A program made the translations under genes and the position numbers. Shown in pieces: positions 25,717 through 34,841 of a stretch of DNA of 64,000 nucleotides; positions within the stretch are counted from its first letter, which is position 1, and the number at the start of each line of letters is the position of its first letter. Source of the stretch: Natrinema mahii (GTDB lineage Archaea; Halobacteriota; Halobacteria; Halobacteriales; Natrialbaceae). The stretch lies in the NCBI GenBank assembly GCA_000690595.2, contig JHUT02000003.1:62001-126000 (forward strand). The letters run 5' to 3'. The notes under the pieces were generated by a model. The model saw nothing but the letters and a program-made list of their open reading frames with translations, had not been told where the DNA came from and made no database searches.

Positions 25717-26048
25717 GTCGAATCGGGCCTCCTGAACGAGCGAACGATCGCGAGCAGTCCGAACAGGTGCGAGAGAGTGACGACGAGCAACACCGTCGCG
25801 TCCGTCGCGTCGGTGCCCCAGTCGACCGCGTACGACGAGACGAACGGCACGACCGTGAGGAAGGCGATGCCGACGGCCAGAAACAGCATCGGCCGACTGT
25901 CGTTTCGCGCGTACCCCCGATAGGCCGTCCACGCCACGACCGTTCCGAGCGCGGCGCTTGTCAGCCCCGTCAGGAAGATCGTCGTCGCCTCGTCGAGCCC
26001 GAAGACGGTCGTCTCGAGCGCGGCCGTCGCGAGCTCGGCCCCGGTCAT
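25713..26048 (-). CDS. DUF7521-type small membrane protein, copy B
   Basis: A 111-residue protein with three predicted spans (about 20-43, 53-72, 82-105) and a conserved GLDEAT..FLTG.TSAALGTVVAWTAYRGY..N.SRPMLFLAVGIAFLT layout. It belongs to the haloarchaeal family usually found beside ArsR-type winged-helix genes. ATG at 26048 has GAGGTG upstream; a GTG nine bases earlier is the alternative. It overlaps the sensor gene by 4 bases. Distant paralogue of the next gene upstream. Function unknown. Confidence 0.65.
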   Translation of the reverse strand: MTGAELATAALETTVFGLDEATTIFLTGLTSAALGTVVAWTAYRGYARNDSRPMLFLAVGIAFLTVVPFVSSYAVDWGTDATDATVLLVVTLSHLFGLLAIVRSFRRPDST

Positions 26049-26091
26049 CGCTCCCACCTCGCGCCCGCTCGAGCGGCTCGAAGGGTGTCGG

Positions 26092-26424
26092 TCACGGCCG
26101 CCCGTAGACGGTATAGAGGATCGCGACCAGCCCCGCGATCTCGCTGCTCGTCGCGAGGACGGACGTCGTCACCGACGATGCACCGAGCAGCGTCGGCAAC
26201 AGGAACCGAAGGACCGTCGGCACCGCGGCCAGCAGCGTGATCCCGAGCGCGAGCCACAGCAGGGGCTTTCGACGGACGTCCCGGTAGCCGTCGTAAGACC
26301 GTTTTGCGATCCAACACGCGATCACGAACGCGGTCGCCTGCCCGAGGAAGACGGCGACGGCGATCGCCGTCGTCCCGCCCTCGCTTTCGACCGTTTGCAG
26401 CAGTGGTCCGAACATGGCGATCAC
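26092..26424 (-). CDS. DUF7521-type small membrane protein, copy A
   Basis: A 110-residue, three-span protein (about 20-42, 54-74, 88-106) similar in layout to copy B: both have a Y.GYR...RKP.L.LA.GI.LL core. GTG at 26424 overlaps the regulator stop as GTGA; ATG at 26415 is equally possible. The regulator-DUF7521 pairing is common in Halobacteria and suggests that the membrane protein signals to, or is controlled by, the winged-helix protein. Function unknown. Confidence 0.65.
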   Translation of the reverse strand: MIAMFGPLLQTVESEGGTTAIAVAVFLGQATAFVIACWIAKRSYDGYRDVRRKPLLWLALGITLLAAVPTVLRFLLPTLLGASSVTTSVLATSSEIAGLVAILYTVYGRP

Positions 26425-26762
26425 AGGTCCTCGAACAGCCGGGTGAACCGGTCGGCGGGGTCCTCGTCGCGGCGGTACACGTCCATCTCCATCGAGCCCT
26501 CGGCGATCTCGATCGCCACGCGCTCGAGTCGCGTGCTGTAGGTCTTGTAGTGGTGTCCATCGGGATCGAGTTCCTGATACTCGTCGAGGAACCCCTGGTC
26601 CGCGAGCCGCTCGATCCGCCGGTAGATCGTCGGCGGCGATGCGTCGCAGCGTTCGGTGAGGCGGTCGACGGACATCGGTTCCTCGCTGGCCGCGATGAGG
26701 ATGCGACGCGCGTACTCGTCGTCGAGTAAGGCGAGTACTTCCTCGTCCTCATCGTCGGTCAT
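26421..26762 (-). CDS. ArsR-type winged-helix transcriptional regulator
   Basis: A 113-residue regulator. The winged helix is EEVLALLDDEYARRILIAASEEPMS then VDRLTERCDASPPTIYRRIERLADQGFL, followed by the wing (HYKTYSTRLERVAIEI) and a short C-terminal helix. No metal-binding cysteines, so it is not a classical arsenic sensor. ATG at 26762 lies about 22-30 bases from a TATA element, fitting a leaderless message. Head of the operon that includes two DUF7521 proteins and the sensor protein. It may control the divergent ABC transporter. Confidence 0.82.
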   Translation of the reverse strand: MTDDEDEEVLALLDDEYARRILIAASEEPMSVDRLTERCDASPPTIYRRIERLADQGFLDEYQELDPDGHHYKTYSTRLERVAIEIAEGSMEMDVYRRDEDPADRFTRLFEDL

Positions 26763-26784
26763 TCGATCGTTCGTATGACAGGAC

Positions 26785-26840
26785 GATATAAAAGACCCCA
26801 CAGTTTCCGACCGTGAAACCGTGGTTCCAGCACTATACAC
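26785..26840. promoter_or_regulatory. Divergent promoters with a central inverted repeat
   Basis: Between the regulator (minus) and the ABC gene (plus) lie two TATA-like elements: CTTTTATATCG read on the minus strand at 26785-26795 and CTATACAC at 26833-26840 on the plus strand, each about 25-30 bases from its start codon. GTTTC (26803-26807) and GAAAC (26815-26819) form an inverted repeat between them, a possible operator for the winged-helix regulator. Confidence 0.5.
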
Positions 26841-26864
26841 GTACCCGCTGTAGCCTCGCTCGAG

Positions 26865-27851
26865 ATGGTTGCCATCGAAACAACCGGTCTGACCAAGGAG
26901 TACGGCGATCTCACCGCCGTCGACGACCTGAACCTGACCGTCGACGACGGCGAGGTGTTCGGCTTCCTCGGCCCCAACGGGGCGGGGAAGTCGACGACGA
27001 TCAACATGCTACTCGACTTTGCGCGGCCGACCGCGGGGTCGGCGACGGTACTCGGCTACGACGCACAGGCCGAGGCCGACGCGATCAGCCCCCGCGTCGG
27101 CGTCCTCCCCGAGGGGTTCGACGTCTACCCGCGGCTGTCCGGCCGCCGCCACATCGAGTTCGCCGCCAAGACGAAGGGGGCCGACGACGACCCCGACGAA
27201 CTCCTCGAGCGGGTCGGGCTCGACCCCGCGGACGCCGAGCGGCCGGCCGGCGACTACTCGAAGGGGATGCGCCAGCGGCTCGCGACCGGCATGGCGCTGG
27301 TCGGCGACCCCGACCTGCTGATCATGGACGAGCCCTCCGCCGGGCTCGATCCCCGCGGTATCCGCGAGATGCAGGACCTCGTCCGTCGCGAGTCCGAGCG
27401 CGGGACGACGGTCTTCTTCTCGAGTCACATTCTCGAACACGTCGAGGCGGTCTGTGACCGTGTCGGCGTGTTGAACGAGGGCGAACTCGTCGCCGTCGAT
27501 ACGATCGCGGGACTGCGCGAGGAACTCGGTGGCGGCGCGACGATGACGCTGACGTTGGCCGATCGGAGCGCGGCCGACGTCCGCGACCTCGTCCACGACC
27601 TGGCCGGGATCACCGACGTGACCGCGTCCGGGCGCACCCTCGAGTGTACGGTCACCGAGCCGGCCGCGAAGGCCGACGCTGTGACCGCCGTCGCCGGCGC
27701 GGGCGTTTCGATCGACGACGTGCGGATCGAGGAAGTCTCCCTCGAGTCGCTGTTTACCGCCCTGACGACCGGCGACGCGGCCGAGAACGAGGGGATAACG
27801 GGGACGGCCGAGGCGGACGCGACCGCGGTCGAACCGGGGGTGTCTCGATGA
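26865..27851 (+). CDS. ABC transporter ATP-binding protein
   Basis: A 328-residue ABC ATPase of the ABC-2/CcmA type. Walker A is GPNGAGKST near 36-44, the signature is YSKGMRQRLATGMAL, and Walker B is LLIMDEPSAGLDPRG. The region after about 220 is a C-terminal extension found in exporters of the antibiotic/Na+ efflux group. Its stop overlaps the permease start (ATGA). The substrate is not known. Confidence 0.92.
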   Translation: MVAIETTGLTKEYGDLTAVDDLNLTVDDGEVFGFLGPNGAGKSTTINMLLDFARPTAGSATVLGYDAQAEADAISPRVGVLPEGFDVYPRLSGRRHIEFAAKTKGADDDPDELLERVGLDPADAERPAGDYSKGMRQRLATGMALVGDPDLLIMDEPSAGLDPRGIREMQDLVRRESERGTTVFFSSHILEHVEAVCDRVGVLNEGELVAVDTIAGLREELGGGATMTLTLADRSAADVRDLVHDLAGITDVTASGRTLECTVTEPAAKADAVTAVAGAGVSIDDVRIEEVSLESLFTALTTGDAAENEGITGTAEADATAVEPGVSR

Positions 27852-28723
27852 CAACACACATTCCGACCGTCGCCCGCAAGGAGTTCGACGACGCCGGTCG
27901 ATCGAAACTTCTCTGGTCGCTGATCGGGCTGCTTGTCGGGCTGGTCGCGATCGGCTACACCGCGATCTGGTACACGACCGACGACGTGACCGCGGCCGAG
28001 GTGCTGAACTTCCTCGGGCTCCCGCTGCAGGTGATCATTCCGATCGCCGCGCTGATCGCCGGCTACATGGCCGTCGTCGGCGAGCGCCGATCGGGCAGCA
28101 TCAAGCTCCTGCTCGGCTTGCCGCCGAACCGGACCGACGTCGTGTTCGGCAAACTGCTGGGCCGCACGGCGGTCGTCGGGGTGGCGGTCGGTCTGGCCTT
28201 CCTCGCGTCGCTCGTCCTCGGGGGCGTCCTCTTCGGCTCGGTGCCGTTCGCCGACTGGCTGGGCTTTGCCGCGGTCTCCCTGCTGTTCGGGACGACGTTC
28301 GTCGGACTCGCGGTCGGCGTCTCCGCGGCCGTCTCCTCGCGGGGCAAGTCCATGGCCGTCGTCGTCGGACTCTACATGGTGTTCGTCGCGCTCTGGGAAC
28401 TGCTCACTGCCGGCCCGTACTACCTCCTCTACGACGAGGGGCCGCCGATCGAGGCCGAAACGTGGTTCCTTCTCCTCGAGCAGTTCAACCCCATCTTCGC
28501 GTATACCAACCTGGCCAGCAGCGTCGTCGAAGGGACGATCTATCCTTTCCAGTTCCAGTACGGCCTGCAGTCGCCGGAGGCCTATCAGATGACGCCCGCC
28601 GAGCGGTTCCCGGGCGACGCACCGTTTTATCTGCAGGACTGGTTCGGCGTCGTCGTCATGCTGGCCTGGCTGGCCGTGCCCGTCGCGATCGGCTACTATC
28701 GGTTCAAGCGAACCGATCTCTAA
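27848..28723 (+). CDS. ABC-2 type transporter permease
   Basis: A 291-residue permease with about six spans. The N-terminal IPTVARKEFDDAGRSKLLWSL is the usual amphipathic start; spans lie near 24-45, 62-80, 105-130, 135-160, 165-185 and 262-282. The loop at about 185-255 is extracytoplasmic and carries aromatic residues (PYYLLYDEGPPIEAETWF). Together with the ATPase it would form a homodimeric exporter or act on the membrane. ATG at 27848; the upstream in-frame extension overlaps the ATPase gene and is discarded. Confidence 0.9.
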   Translation: MTTHIPTVARKEFDDAGRSKLLWSLIGLLVGLVAIGYTAIWYTTDDVTAAEVLNFLGLPLQVIIPIAALIAGYMAVVGERRSGSIKLLLGLPPNRTDVVFGKLLGRTAVVGVAVGLAFLASLVLGGVLFGSVPFADWLGFAAVSLLFGTTFVGLAVGVSAAVSSRGKSMAVVVGLYMVFVALWELLTAGPYYLLYDEGPPIEAETWFLLLEQFNPIFAYTNLASSVVEGTIYPFQFQYGLQSPEAYQMTPAERFPGDAPFYLQDWFGVVVMLAWLAVPVAIGYYRFKRTDL

Positions 28724-28829
28724 GCGCTCGAGCCGACGGCTCTCCGGACGAACCTTCCGCAGAAATCTCCCGCTGACGCTCGTTCCGTCCCGATCGTAGC
28801 GGTCCCCGCTGACACCCGACCCGGACGCC

Positions 28830-29123
28830 CTACTGCATCCGCAGCAACTGCGCGTGCAGCGTCGTCCCCACCTCGAGGACGTTCGCCTCGTCGATAAAGC
28901 CCTCCTCGACGGCGAGTTCGACGGCGCGGGTACCGACGATGTTGGCCACGTCGGCCTGCGCGAGGCTCTCGACGACGGCGTCCTCTTCCACCGCGTCGCC
29001 GCCGTAGAACTCCTCGGTGACGGTCAGCGAGAGGTCGCCCTCCTCGAAGGTCTCACCCAGCACGTCCTCGTCGCAGACCGCAACCAGCAGCCCCTCCTGA
29101 GTGTCGCGCTCGTTGACGATCAT
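28830..29123 (-). CDS. DUF424 family protein
   Basis: A 97-residue archaeal protein (DUF424, PF04242). It begins MIVNERDTQEGLLVAVCDEDVLGETFEEG, continues with VTEEFYGGDAV and ends with VGTRAVELAVEEGFIDEANVLEVG, the pattern of the family. The function is unknown; a link to translation or RNA has been suggested because of gene neighbourhoods. It starts 4 bases after the TPR gene stop on the same strand, so the two are probably co-transcribed. ATG at 29123 chosen; the upstream in-frame part is a shadow of the TPR gene. Confidence 0.85.
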   Translation of the reverse strand: MIVNERDTQEGLLVAVCDEDVLGETFEEGDLSLTVTEEFYGGDAVEEDAVVESLAQADVANIVGTRAVELAVEEGFIDEANVLEVGTTLHAQLLRMQ

Positions 29124-29127
29124 CCGA

Positions 29128-30057
29128 TCACTCGAGTTCCCACTCGCGATCCTCGTCCTCGTCGCCGGTGCCGAGGTCGCCCAGTCCCAGGTCCTCGAGG
29201 CCGATGTCGCCCTGCTGGGGGCGGGACTGCCGGCCGGTCCCGAGTCCGGGCTGGCCGCCGGCTCCCGGCCCGGCACCCATGCCGCCGGGGCCGCCCCGAC
29301 CGCCGCCGAGGGTTTCCTTGCGGTCGTCCATCATCTCCTGTTCGGCCCGCTCGCGCATCTCGTTTGCCTCCTCGGCGATCTCCTCGGCCTGATCGAACTC
29401 GCCGAGTTCCTCGAGGATCTCGGCTTTCTCCTCTAAGACCTTCGCGTTGCGCAGGCCCAGCCGGATCGCGTTGTCGATGCAGTGTAAGGCCTCCTCGGAG
29501 AGGCCCCGCTCCGAGAGGAAGAACGCGCGGTTGAACCAGCCGGCGGCGAAGCGTTCGTCGATCTCGATGGCGCGCTCGGCGTGTTCGAGCGCCTCGGTCG
29601 TCTCGCCGAACTCCCAGAGCGCGTAGGCGAGGTTCGTCTCGGCGGTGGCGGCGTGTTCGCTCTCGTCGTCGATCCGCAGCGCCTCGCGGTGGGCCCCGAT
29701 CGCCTCGTCGTACTCCTCGAGTTCGGCGTGGGCGACGCCCTTGTTGACCCAGGCCTCCTGCTCCAAGCGCTCGTCCTCGGCGTAGCGGGCGGTCCGCTCG
29801 AAGGCCTCGGTGGCCTGCTCGTAGCGGTTGATCTGCATGTAGTTCAGGCCGACGTCGAGCAGTTCGGTGGCGTCGACCGCGTCCGAATCGATGTTGTGTT
29901 TATCCAGCGTGTCGGTGACGACGCGGGAGTCGACGGGATCGACCTTCGAGGGGTCGACGCCGAGTTCCGGCGGATCCAGATCGAACTCCTCGTAGGGATC
30001 GCCGAAGCCCTCGCCCTCGGAGAACTGATGGTCGCGATCGTCGTCTCGGTCAGTCAT
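29128..30057 (-). CDS. Tetratricopeptide-repeat protein
   Basis: A 309-residue protein with at least four TPR units between about 60 and 235 (for example GLNYMQINRYEQATEAFERTARY, NKGVAHAELEEYDEAIGAHREAL, NLAYALWEFGETTEALEHAERAI, NRAFFLSERGLSEEALHCIDNAI). The N-terminus is acidic and the C-terminus is Gly/Pro/Met-rich (GGGRGGPGGMGAGPGAGG). TPR proteins mediate protein contacts; no enzyme domain is present. Probably in one transcript with the DUF424 gene downstream. Confidence 0.88.
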   Translation of the reverse strand: MTDRDDDRDHQFSEGEGFGDPYEEFDLDPPELGVDPSKVDPVDSRVVTDTLDKHNIDSDAVDATELLDVGLNYMQINRYEQATEAFERTARYAEDERLEQEAWVNKGVAHAELEEYDEAIGAHREALRIDDESEHAATAETNLAYALWEFGETTEALEHAERAIEIDERFAAGWFNRAFFLSERGLSEEALHCIDNAIRLGLRNAKVLEEKAEILEELGEFDQAEEIAEEANEMRERAEQEMMDDRKETLGGGRGGPGGMGAGPGAGGQPGLGTGRQSRPQQGDIGLEDLGLGDLGTGDEDEDREWELE

Positions 30058-30121
30058 TAACAGGAATTGGCGGCGGCGACTGTTAAGGGCTGCGACCCGG
30101 GTAGCGACGGGGCTCGAGCCG

Positions 30122-31750
30122 TCAGATTCGCTCGCCGAGCCGTCTGGTCACGCCCCGTAGCGACTGGGTCACGGCCGCCGGATGGGGGAGCCCGAGCCGG
30201 TACCGGACCCGGTCCTGACGCTTGAACGGCTCGAACACGCCGGGCTCCTCGAGGTCCCAGACTCGCGCCCGCGAGCAGCGGGCTCCGCGGCGGTCGAGGA
30301 CGGCGTTTGCCGCCCGTCGGCCGGCCTCGTTGGCCGACTCCATCGAGGCCAGATCCGAGTTCGTCCGCACGTAGTCGCTGGCCAGCGCGAGGTTCCGGAC
30401 GCCGATGTCGGCCGGCGGCCGGTTCCGGAGCGAGCCGACGGTGTTGATCAACAGCGGCGACCGGTTCTCGACGCCGTCGTCCGTTTCGACGATCGACGGA
30501 TCGAGGAACCAGTCGACGAGATGGTCGTCCCGCAGTCGCTCGTTGGGGCCGTTCAGATGGGCTTTCAGTTGCGCCCAGATCTCTTCGGCGATTTCCTCCC
30601 GGGTACACTCCCTCGCCGGCTTCTCGTGGCGGATTCCCGGCGTGTCCCAGTCGGAGGCGATCACCGAGAGGACGCCCTCGACCCCGTCGGGTCCGCGCCC
30701 CTCGAGGGCGTCGTCGGTCCAGAACTGCCGCTGGGAGATCGAGGTTAGCGCCCACGGGGCGTCCGCGTAGACCTGGTGGCCACGCGTCAGTTCGACGTCC
30801 TCGGTGAGGTAGAACTGGATCCCGTTCATCCAGGCCGTCTCGAGGCGCTCGATCCGCCCCAGCTCCGGCGCGGCCCGGCGCAGTTGGGGCGTGACGAACT
30901 CGGGGGCGACCTCGACCGGCACCGCCAGCACGTAGTCGTCGGCCGCGACCGTTTCGCCGTCGGCCAGCGTGGCCCCCGCGATCCGCCGGCCGTCGAACTC
31001 GAGGGCCCGTGCGGGCGTCTCCGGCCGGAACTCGACGCCCAGCGACTCGAGGTGACGGATCCAGGGATCGATCCAGGCCTCGTTCGTCGGCGCGTTCAGG
31101 ATCCGCTCGGTCGGCGCGGTCGGATCCAGCTGGCCGAACAGCAACTGCAGATAGATCGTGCCGACGGTCCGGGCGCTGCCGACCTGCGGTCGGAGCGCGA
31201 CCAGCGCTTGCGTGGCGTAGGCGAGCCGATCCCGGAACTCCGGCGAGCGGTTCTCGGCGTCGATGAACTCCCACCACGAGATGTCGTCGAGTTCCCCCTC
31301 GCGTCGCTTCCGACAGGCCGTCAGCAGGTACAGCAGTCGCTCGAGGAGGTACCGGACGTCCTCGCGGGGCAGGTCCTCGGCGAAGGCCGGGCGCAGCGCC
31401 TCGAGCCAGCCCCGGACCGAGTCGGGCGTTGTCGTCTCGGCGATCCGTTCCTGACCGTCGGTACTGGCGATCAGCGTCGCCTCGGTCTCGACGAGGTTGT
31501 CCGCGACGACCCCGTCGCCGGCGGGGATCCGCTCCATCGTCTCGACGACGTGCCGGTAGAACGCCGGGAAGAACCGAAAGCCGTGTTCGCCCTGCAGCGC
31601 GTCCGGCTCGTCCGTGATCGGCATCGAGCGCGCTTTGCCGCCGAAGCGGTCGTTGGCCTCGAAGACGGTCACCTCGAGTCCCCGATCGGCGAGTTCGTGG
31701 GCCGCGGTGAGGCCGCCGATCCCGCCGCCGAGGACGGCTACGTCGGTCAT
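30122..31750 (-). CDS. FAD-dependent amine-oxidase/phytoene-desaturase-like protein
   Basis: A 542-residue flavoprotein. The FAD dinucleotide fold is VAVLGGGIGGLTAAHELADRGLEVTVFEANDRFGGKAR at about 4-41, followed by HGFRFFPAFYRHV; the C-terminal FAD site is NLALASDYVRTNSDLASMESANEAGRRAANAVL. This matches the zeta-carotene desaturase/hydroxysqualene dehydroxylase branch rather than CrtI. It may act on an isoprenoid lipid or carotenoid, but no carotenoid genes are near. ATG at 31750 is preceded by GAGAGGG, a ribosome-binding site; ATG at 31777 is the alternative. Confidence 0.8.
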   Translation of the reverse strand: MTDVAVLGGGIGGLTAAHELADRGLEVTVFEANDRFGGKARSMPITDEPDALQGEHGFRFFPAFYRHVVETMERIPAGDGVVADNLVETEATLIASTDGQERIAETTTPDSVRGWLEALRPAFAEDLPREDVRYLLERLLYLLTACRKRREGELDDISWWEFIDAENRSPEFRDRLAYATQALVALRPQVGSARTVGTIYLQLLFGQLDPTAPTERILNAPTNEAWIDPWIRHLESLGVEFRPETPARALEFDGRRIAGATLADGETVAADDYVLAVPVEVAPEFVTPQLRRAAPELGRIERLETAWMNGIQFYLTEDVELTRGHQVYADAPWALTSISQRQFWTDDALEGRGPDGVEGVLSVIASDWDTPGIRHEKPARECTREEIAEEIWAQLKAHLNGPNERLRDDHLVDWFLDPSIVETDDGVENRSPLLINTVGSLRNRPPADIGVRNLALASDYVRTNSDLASMESANEAGRRAANAVLDRRGARCSRARVWDLEEPGVFEPFKRQDRVRYRLGLPHPAAVTQSLRGVTRRLGERI

Positions 31751-31869
31751 TACCCTCTCTGGGGTCCCAGCCGTCATAACGCGACCCCCTAACTACGAAC
31801 TGTCCGGGGCGGACGCCGCCGGTTCGGGCACCCGTCACGCTTGAGTGGCCCGCCGACGAGGCTCCGCGT

Positions 31870-32427
31870 ATGCGACTGTTCGCCAGCGTCGACCTCCCCG
31901 ACGACCTCGCCGAGCCCGTCGCAGACCTGCAGGCCGCGTTCGACGACGCCAGCGGCCTCGATGTCACCGACCCCGAACAGGCCCACGTCACGATGAAGTT
32001 CCTCGGTGACGTGGACGAGGATCGGCTGCCCGCCCTCGAGCGGGCACTCGAGACGGCGGTCGCCGACGCCGGAGTCGACCCCTTCACGGTTCGCTACGGC
32101 GGGCTGGGTGTCTTCCCGAGCCTCGAGTACATCAGCGTCGTCTGGCTAGGCGTCGCGGACGGCAGCGAGGAGCTGACCCGGCTGCACGAGGCCATCGAGG
32201 ACCGAACGACGGCGATGGGGTTCGACGCCGAAGACCACGACTTCACGCCGCACGTCACGCTCGCCCGGATGACCCACGCCGGCGGGAAGGAACTGGTCCA
32301 AGAACTCGTTGAGGAGCGCGACCCGACGATCGGCGAGGCCCGCGTCGACGAGGTCCGACTCACCGAGAGTTCCCTCACCGACGAGGGACCGGTCTATTCG
32401 ACCGTGGCGTCGTTCCCGCTCGGATGA
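31870..32427 (+). CDS. thpR: RNA 2',3'-cyclic phosphodiesterase ThpR
   Basis: A 185-residue 2H phosphoesterase. Two HxT motifs carry the catalytic histidines: HVTM at 39-42 and HVTL at 128-131. The family opens 2',3'-cyclic phosphates on RNA to 2'-phosphates and can join tRNA halves in vitro. MRLFASVDLPDDL is the typical start and length matches the family. Divergent from the flavoprotein gene; AT-richer DNA begins right after its stop. Confidence 0.92.
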   Translation: MRLFASVDLPDDLAEPVADLQAAFDDASGLDVTDPEQAHVTMKFLGDVDEDRLPALERALETAVADAGVDPFTVRYGGLGVFPSLEYISVVWLGVADGSEELTRLHEAIEDRTTAMGFDAEDHDFTPHVTLARMTHAGGKELVQELVEERDPTIGEARVDEVRLTESSLTDEGPVYSTVASFPLG

Positions 32428-32522
32428 GGCTGATGTCGATCGTGCTTCCCGTCATCTCTATTGGGGACCGTATTGAAAAACTCAACTCTGCATATAAATC
32501 GTAAAGCAACTACTATACTTAT

Positions 32523-33518
32523 CTATCTCTTTGACAGTCTATTCCGACTTTCATAGTTCGAAATCATCTTAATCCGCTTTTCAGTAGGCGGATGTGTTCG
32601 AAATAGCCGCGATTCAAATCGTAACAAAGGCCTTCGTATTGACCAGAAGAACGGTTTGGTGTCTCCTTCGTACCAGTAATCCAACAATTCTTCCCGGTTG
32701 TACGACTCGAATGGGAGGATCGAGAGCGATGATACTGCACGTGCATTCCGTAGGTCCTGAGAGGGCGTCTCCTGAATCTGCTGGTCGAGTGTTCGAAGTG
32801 CACTCGCTAACGGTGCACCTGAGCCAAGTACCTCGACGGCTGCTTTGTCTGCTGCGAGTTCTCGAGTTCGAGAGCACACAGTGATGATCGCCTTCGTGAC
32901 CGGTACCACTGCACGGCCAACAGCTCCCAGAATGATTGCAACGGGGACCCGGTGTCGAGCTAGATCCCGCGTTCGAGCGGCGATCCCAGCCGAGAGTATC
33001 ATCGGTACTGAAACGATCGTCATGACCGTTGCATCACGGTTCTTTACGTGTGCCAGTTCGTGAGCGATTACAGCCTCGAGTTCAGCTGCATCGAGGGTGT
33101 CGAGTAATCCCTCAGAAAGAATCAGCCGGCTGTTCGTTGGTCGAACACCGATAACCATTGCCTCGGGTGCCAAACTATCTGAAATTGAAATAGTAGGTGC
33201 TGGCATCCCGAATATCGATGAAACTCGATTTACAGTGGCATAGAGTTCAGGATATTCTTCGACCGTCACTGGTGTCGCAGTTGCCGCTTGCTCGATTTCC
33301 CTCGTTCCACGACACTCGAGGACGATGATCCAGAGGAGTAATAGAATTGTTGGAACAGTTGAAAGAAGCATCGCAGTGGAAAGGGATGTCCGAGCAAACA
33401 AGAAAAAGCCGACAAATACTGCCCATAGAGCGCCAACAAATCCGACAATAGCCACGAACAATAGTAGCAATGAACAGATCATCCTCAAAACGAGGACTTG
33501 TTCCACCGACCAGCGCAT
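32523..33518 (-). CDS. Second HtpX-like M48 metalloprotease, atypical base composition
   Basis: A 331-residue membrane protease with two N-terminal spans (about 10-40 and 50-68), the zinc motif HELAHVKNRD at 153-162, a middle hydrophobic hairpin, the third-ligand region RELAADKAAVEVLG, and the C-terminal THPPTEKRI shared with HtpX at 4344. Codon use is clearly more AT-rich than neighbours, and the flanking DNA (32430-32520, 33520-33600) is AT-rich too, suggesting horizontal gain. No partner gene is adjacent. ATG at residue 13 is an alternative start. Confidence 0.85.
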   Translation of the reverse strand: MRWSVEQVLVLRMICSLLLLFVAIVGFVGALWAVFVGFFLFARTSLSTAMLLSTVPTILLLLWIIVLECRGTREIEQAATATPVTVEEYPELYATVNRVSSIFGMPAPTISISDSLAPEAMVIGVRPTNSRLILSEGLLDTLDAAELEAVIAHELAHVKNRDATVMTIVSVPMILSAGIAARTRDLARHRVPVAIILGAVGRAVVPVTKAIITVCSRTRELAADKAAVEVLGSGAPLASALRTLDQQIQETPSQDLRNARAVSSLSILPFESYNREELLDYWYEGDTKPFFWSIRRPLLRFESRLFRTHPPTEKRIKMISNYESRNRLSKR

Positions 33519-33739
33519 TAGTTTTCCTTTGGAAATCCTCTTGTGTATCTATTACGGTCTTCTCGACGGAGACGGTAGGTAATACTGGCTGTCTCTAATT
33601 CGTGATACTGTCTCTCAACATAAGCGGAGTACTCGTCATATCGATGCTGACTGGCAGAATCCCGTCGCGACCGTCCTCGATCCACAGTCTCTACAAGATG
33701 GACAAGATTTTAAGCCACCGCGGGCTACGTCCGGCTACT

Positions 33740-33892
33740 ATGGGTAAGAAATCGAAGGGCAAGAAAAAGCGACTTGCCAAACTCGAGAACCAGAACAGCC
33801 GCGTGCCGGCCTGGGTCATGATGAAGACGGACATGGAAGTCCAGCGCAACCCCAAGCGACGCAACTGGCGGCGCAACGACACTGACGAGTAA
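33740..33892 (+). CDS. rpl39e: 50S ribosomal protein L39e
   Basis: A 50-residue basic protein, [18 protein letters not shown] at the start and [14 protein letters not shown] at the end, the normal size and pattern of archaeal L39e at the exit tunnel of the large subunit. A TATA-like GATTTTAAGCC lies about 30 bases upstream. L31e follows 2 bases after its stop, then eIF6, the usual archaeal order. Confidence 0.97.
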   Translation: MGKKSKGKKKRLAKLENQNSRVPAWVMMKTDMEVQRNPKRRNWRRNDTDE

Positions 33893-33894
33893 CG

Positions 33895-34173
33895 ATGAGT
33901 GCAAGTGATTTCGAGGAACGCGTCGTCACCGTTCCCCTGCGAGACGTCAAGAAGGGCGCGAACCACGAGGCCGCCGACTACGCGATGCGACTGGTCCGCG
34001 AACACCTCGCGAAACACTTCGCGGTCGAGGAAGACGCCATCCGACTGGACCCCTCGATCAACGAGGAAGTCTGGTCGAACGGGCGCTCGAACCCGCCGCG
34101 AAAGCTTCGCGTCCGCGCGGCCCGCTTCGACGAAGAGGGCGAAGCGGTCGTCGAAGCCGAGGTCGCCGACTAA
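33895..34173 (+). CDS. rpl31e: 50S ribosomal protein L31e
   Basis: A 92-residue ribosomal protein recognised by [49 protein letters not shown] and the acidic tail. L31e sits near the tunnel exit and contacts nascent-chain factors. It is placed between rpl39e and the eIF6 gene with 2-base spacers on both sides, so the three genes form one operon. Confidence 0.97.
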   Translation: MSASDFEERVVTVPLRDVKKGANHEAADYAMRLVREHLAKHFAVEEDAIRLDPSINEEVWSNGRSNPPRKLRVRAARFDEEGEAVVEAEVAD

Positions 34174-34175
34174 AC

Positions 34176-34841
34176 TTGCAGCGCCTCGCCTTCGCCGGGT
34201 CGTCCTACGTGGGCGTCTTCGCCCGTGCGACCGACTCGTGCGTACTCGTTCGCCACGATGTCGACGACGACGTCGTCGCCGACCTCTCAGACGAACTCGA
34301 GGTCCCCGCCGTCCGGACGACCGTCGGCGGCTCCTCGACGGTCGGTGCCCTAGCGACGGGTAACGAGAACGGCCTGCTCGTCAGCTCCCGGGTCCTCGAG
34401 TACGAACGCGACGAACTCGAGGACGAACTCGACCTGCCCGTCGCCGAACTGCCCGGCAACATCAACGCCGCCGGGAACGTCGTCCTCGCGAACGACTACG
34501 GGGCCTACGTCCATCCGGACCTGCCCCGCGAGGCGATCGGGATCGTCAAGGACACCCTCGAGGTCCCCGTCGAACGCGGCGACCTCGCCGGGGTCCGGAC
34601 CGTCGGTACCGCCGCGGTGGCGACCAACACCGGCGTCCTCTGTCACCCGAAGGCCACCGACGCGGAACTCGACGCGCTCGAGGAGGCCCTGGACGTTCGG
34701 GCCGACGTCGGCACGGTCAACTACGGCGCGCCGTTGGTCGGCTCCGGCCTGATCGCCAACGAGGCCGGCTACGTCGTCGGCGAGGACACGACCGGCCCCG
34801 AACTCGGCCGGATCGAGGACGCGCTTGGCTATCTCGACTGA
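34176..34841 (+). CDS. tif6: Translation initiation factor IF-6 (aIF6)
   Basis: A 221-residue anti-association factor that binds the large subunit and prevents early joining with the small one. Its five pseudo-repeats are visible ([102 protein letters not shown]). It starts with TTG at 34176, 2 bases after the L31e stop. The weak start codon and tight spacing suggest translational coupling. The following ribosomal gene of the usual cluster is displaced by two other genes. Confidence 0.96.
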   Translation: MQRLAFAGSSYVGVFARATDSCVLVRHDVDDDVVADLSDELEVPAVRTTVGGSSTVGALATGNENGLLVSSRVLEYERDELEDELDLPVAELPGNINAAGNVVLANDYGAYVHPDLPREAIGIVKDTLEVPVERGDLAGVRTVGTAAVATNTGVLCHPKATDAELDALEEALDVRADVGTVNYGAPLVGSGLIANEAGYVVGEDTTGPELGRIEDALGYLD

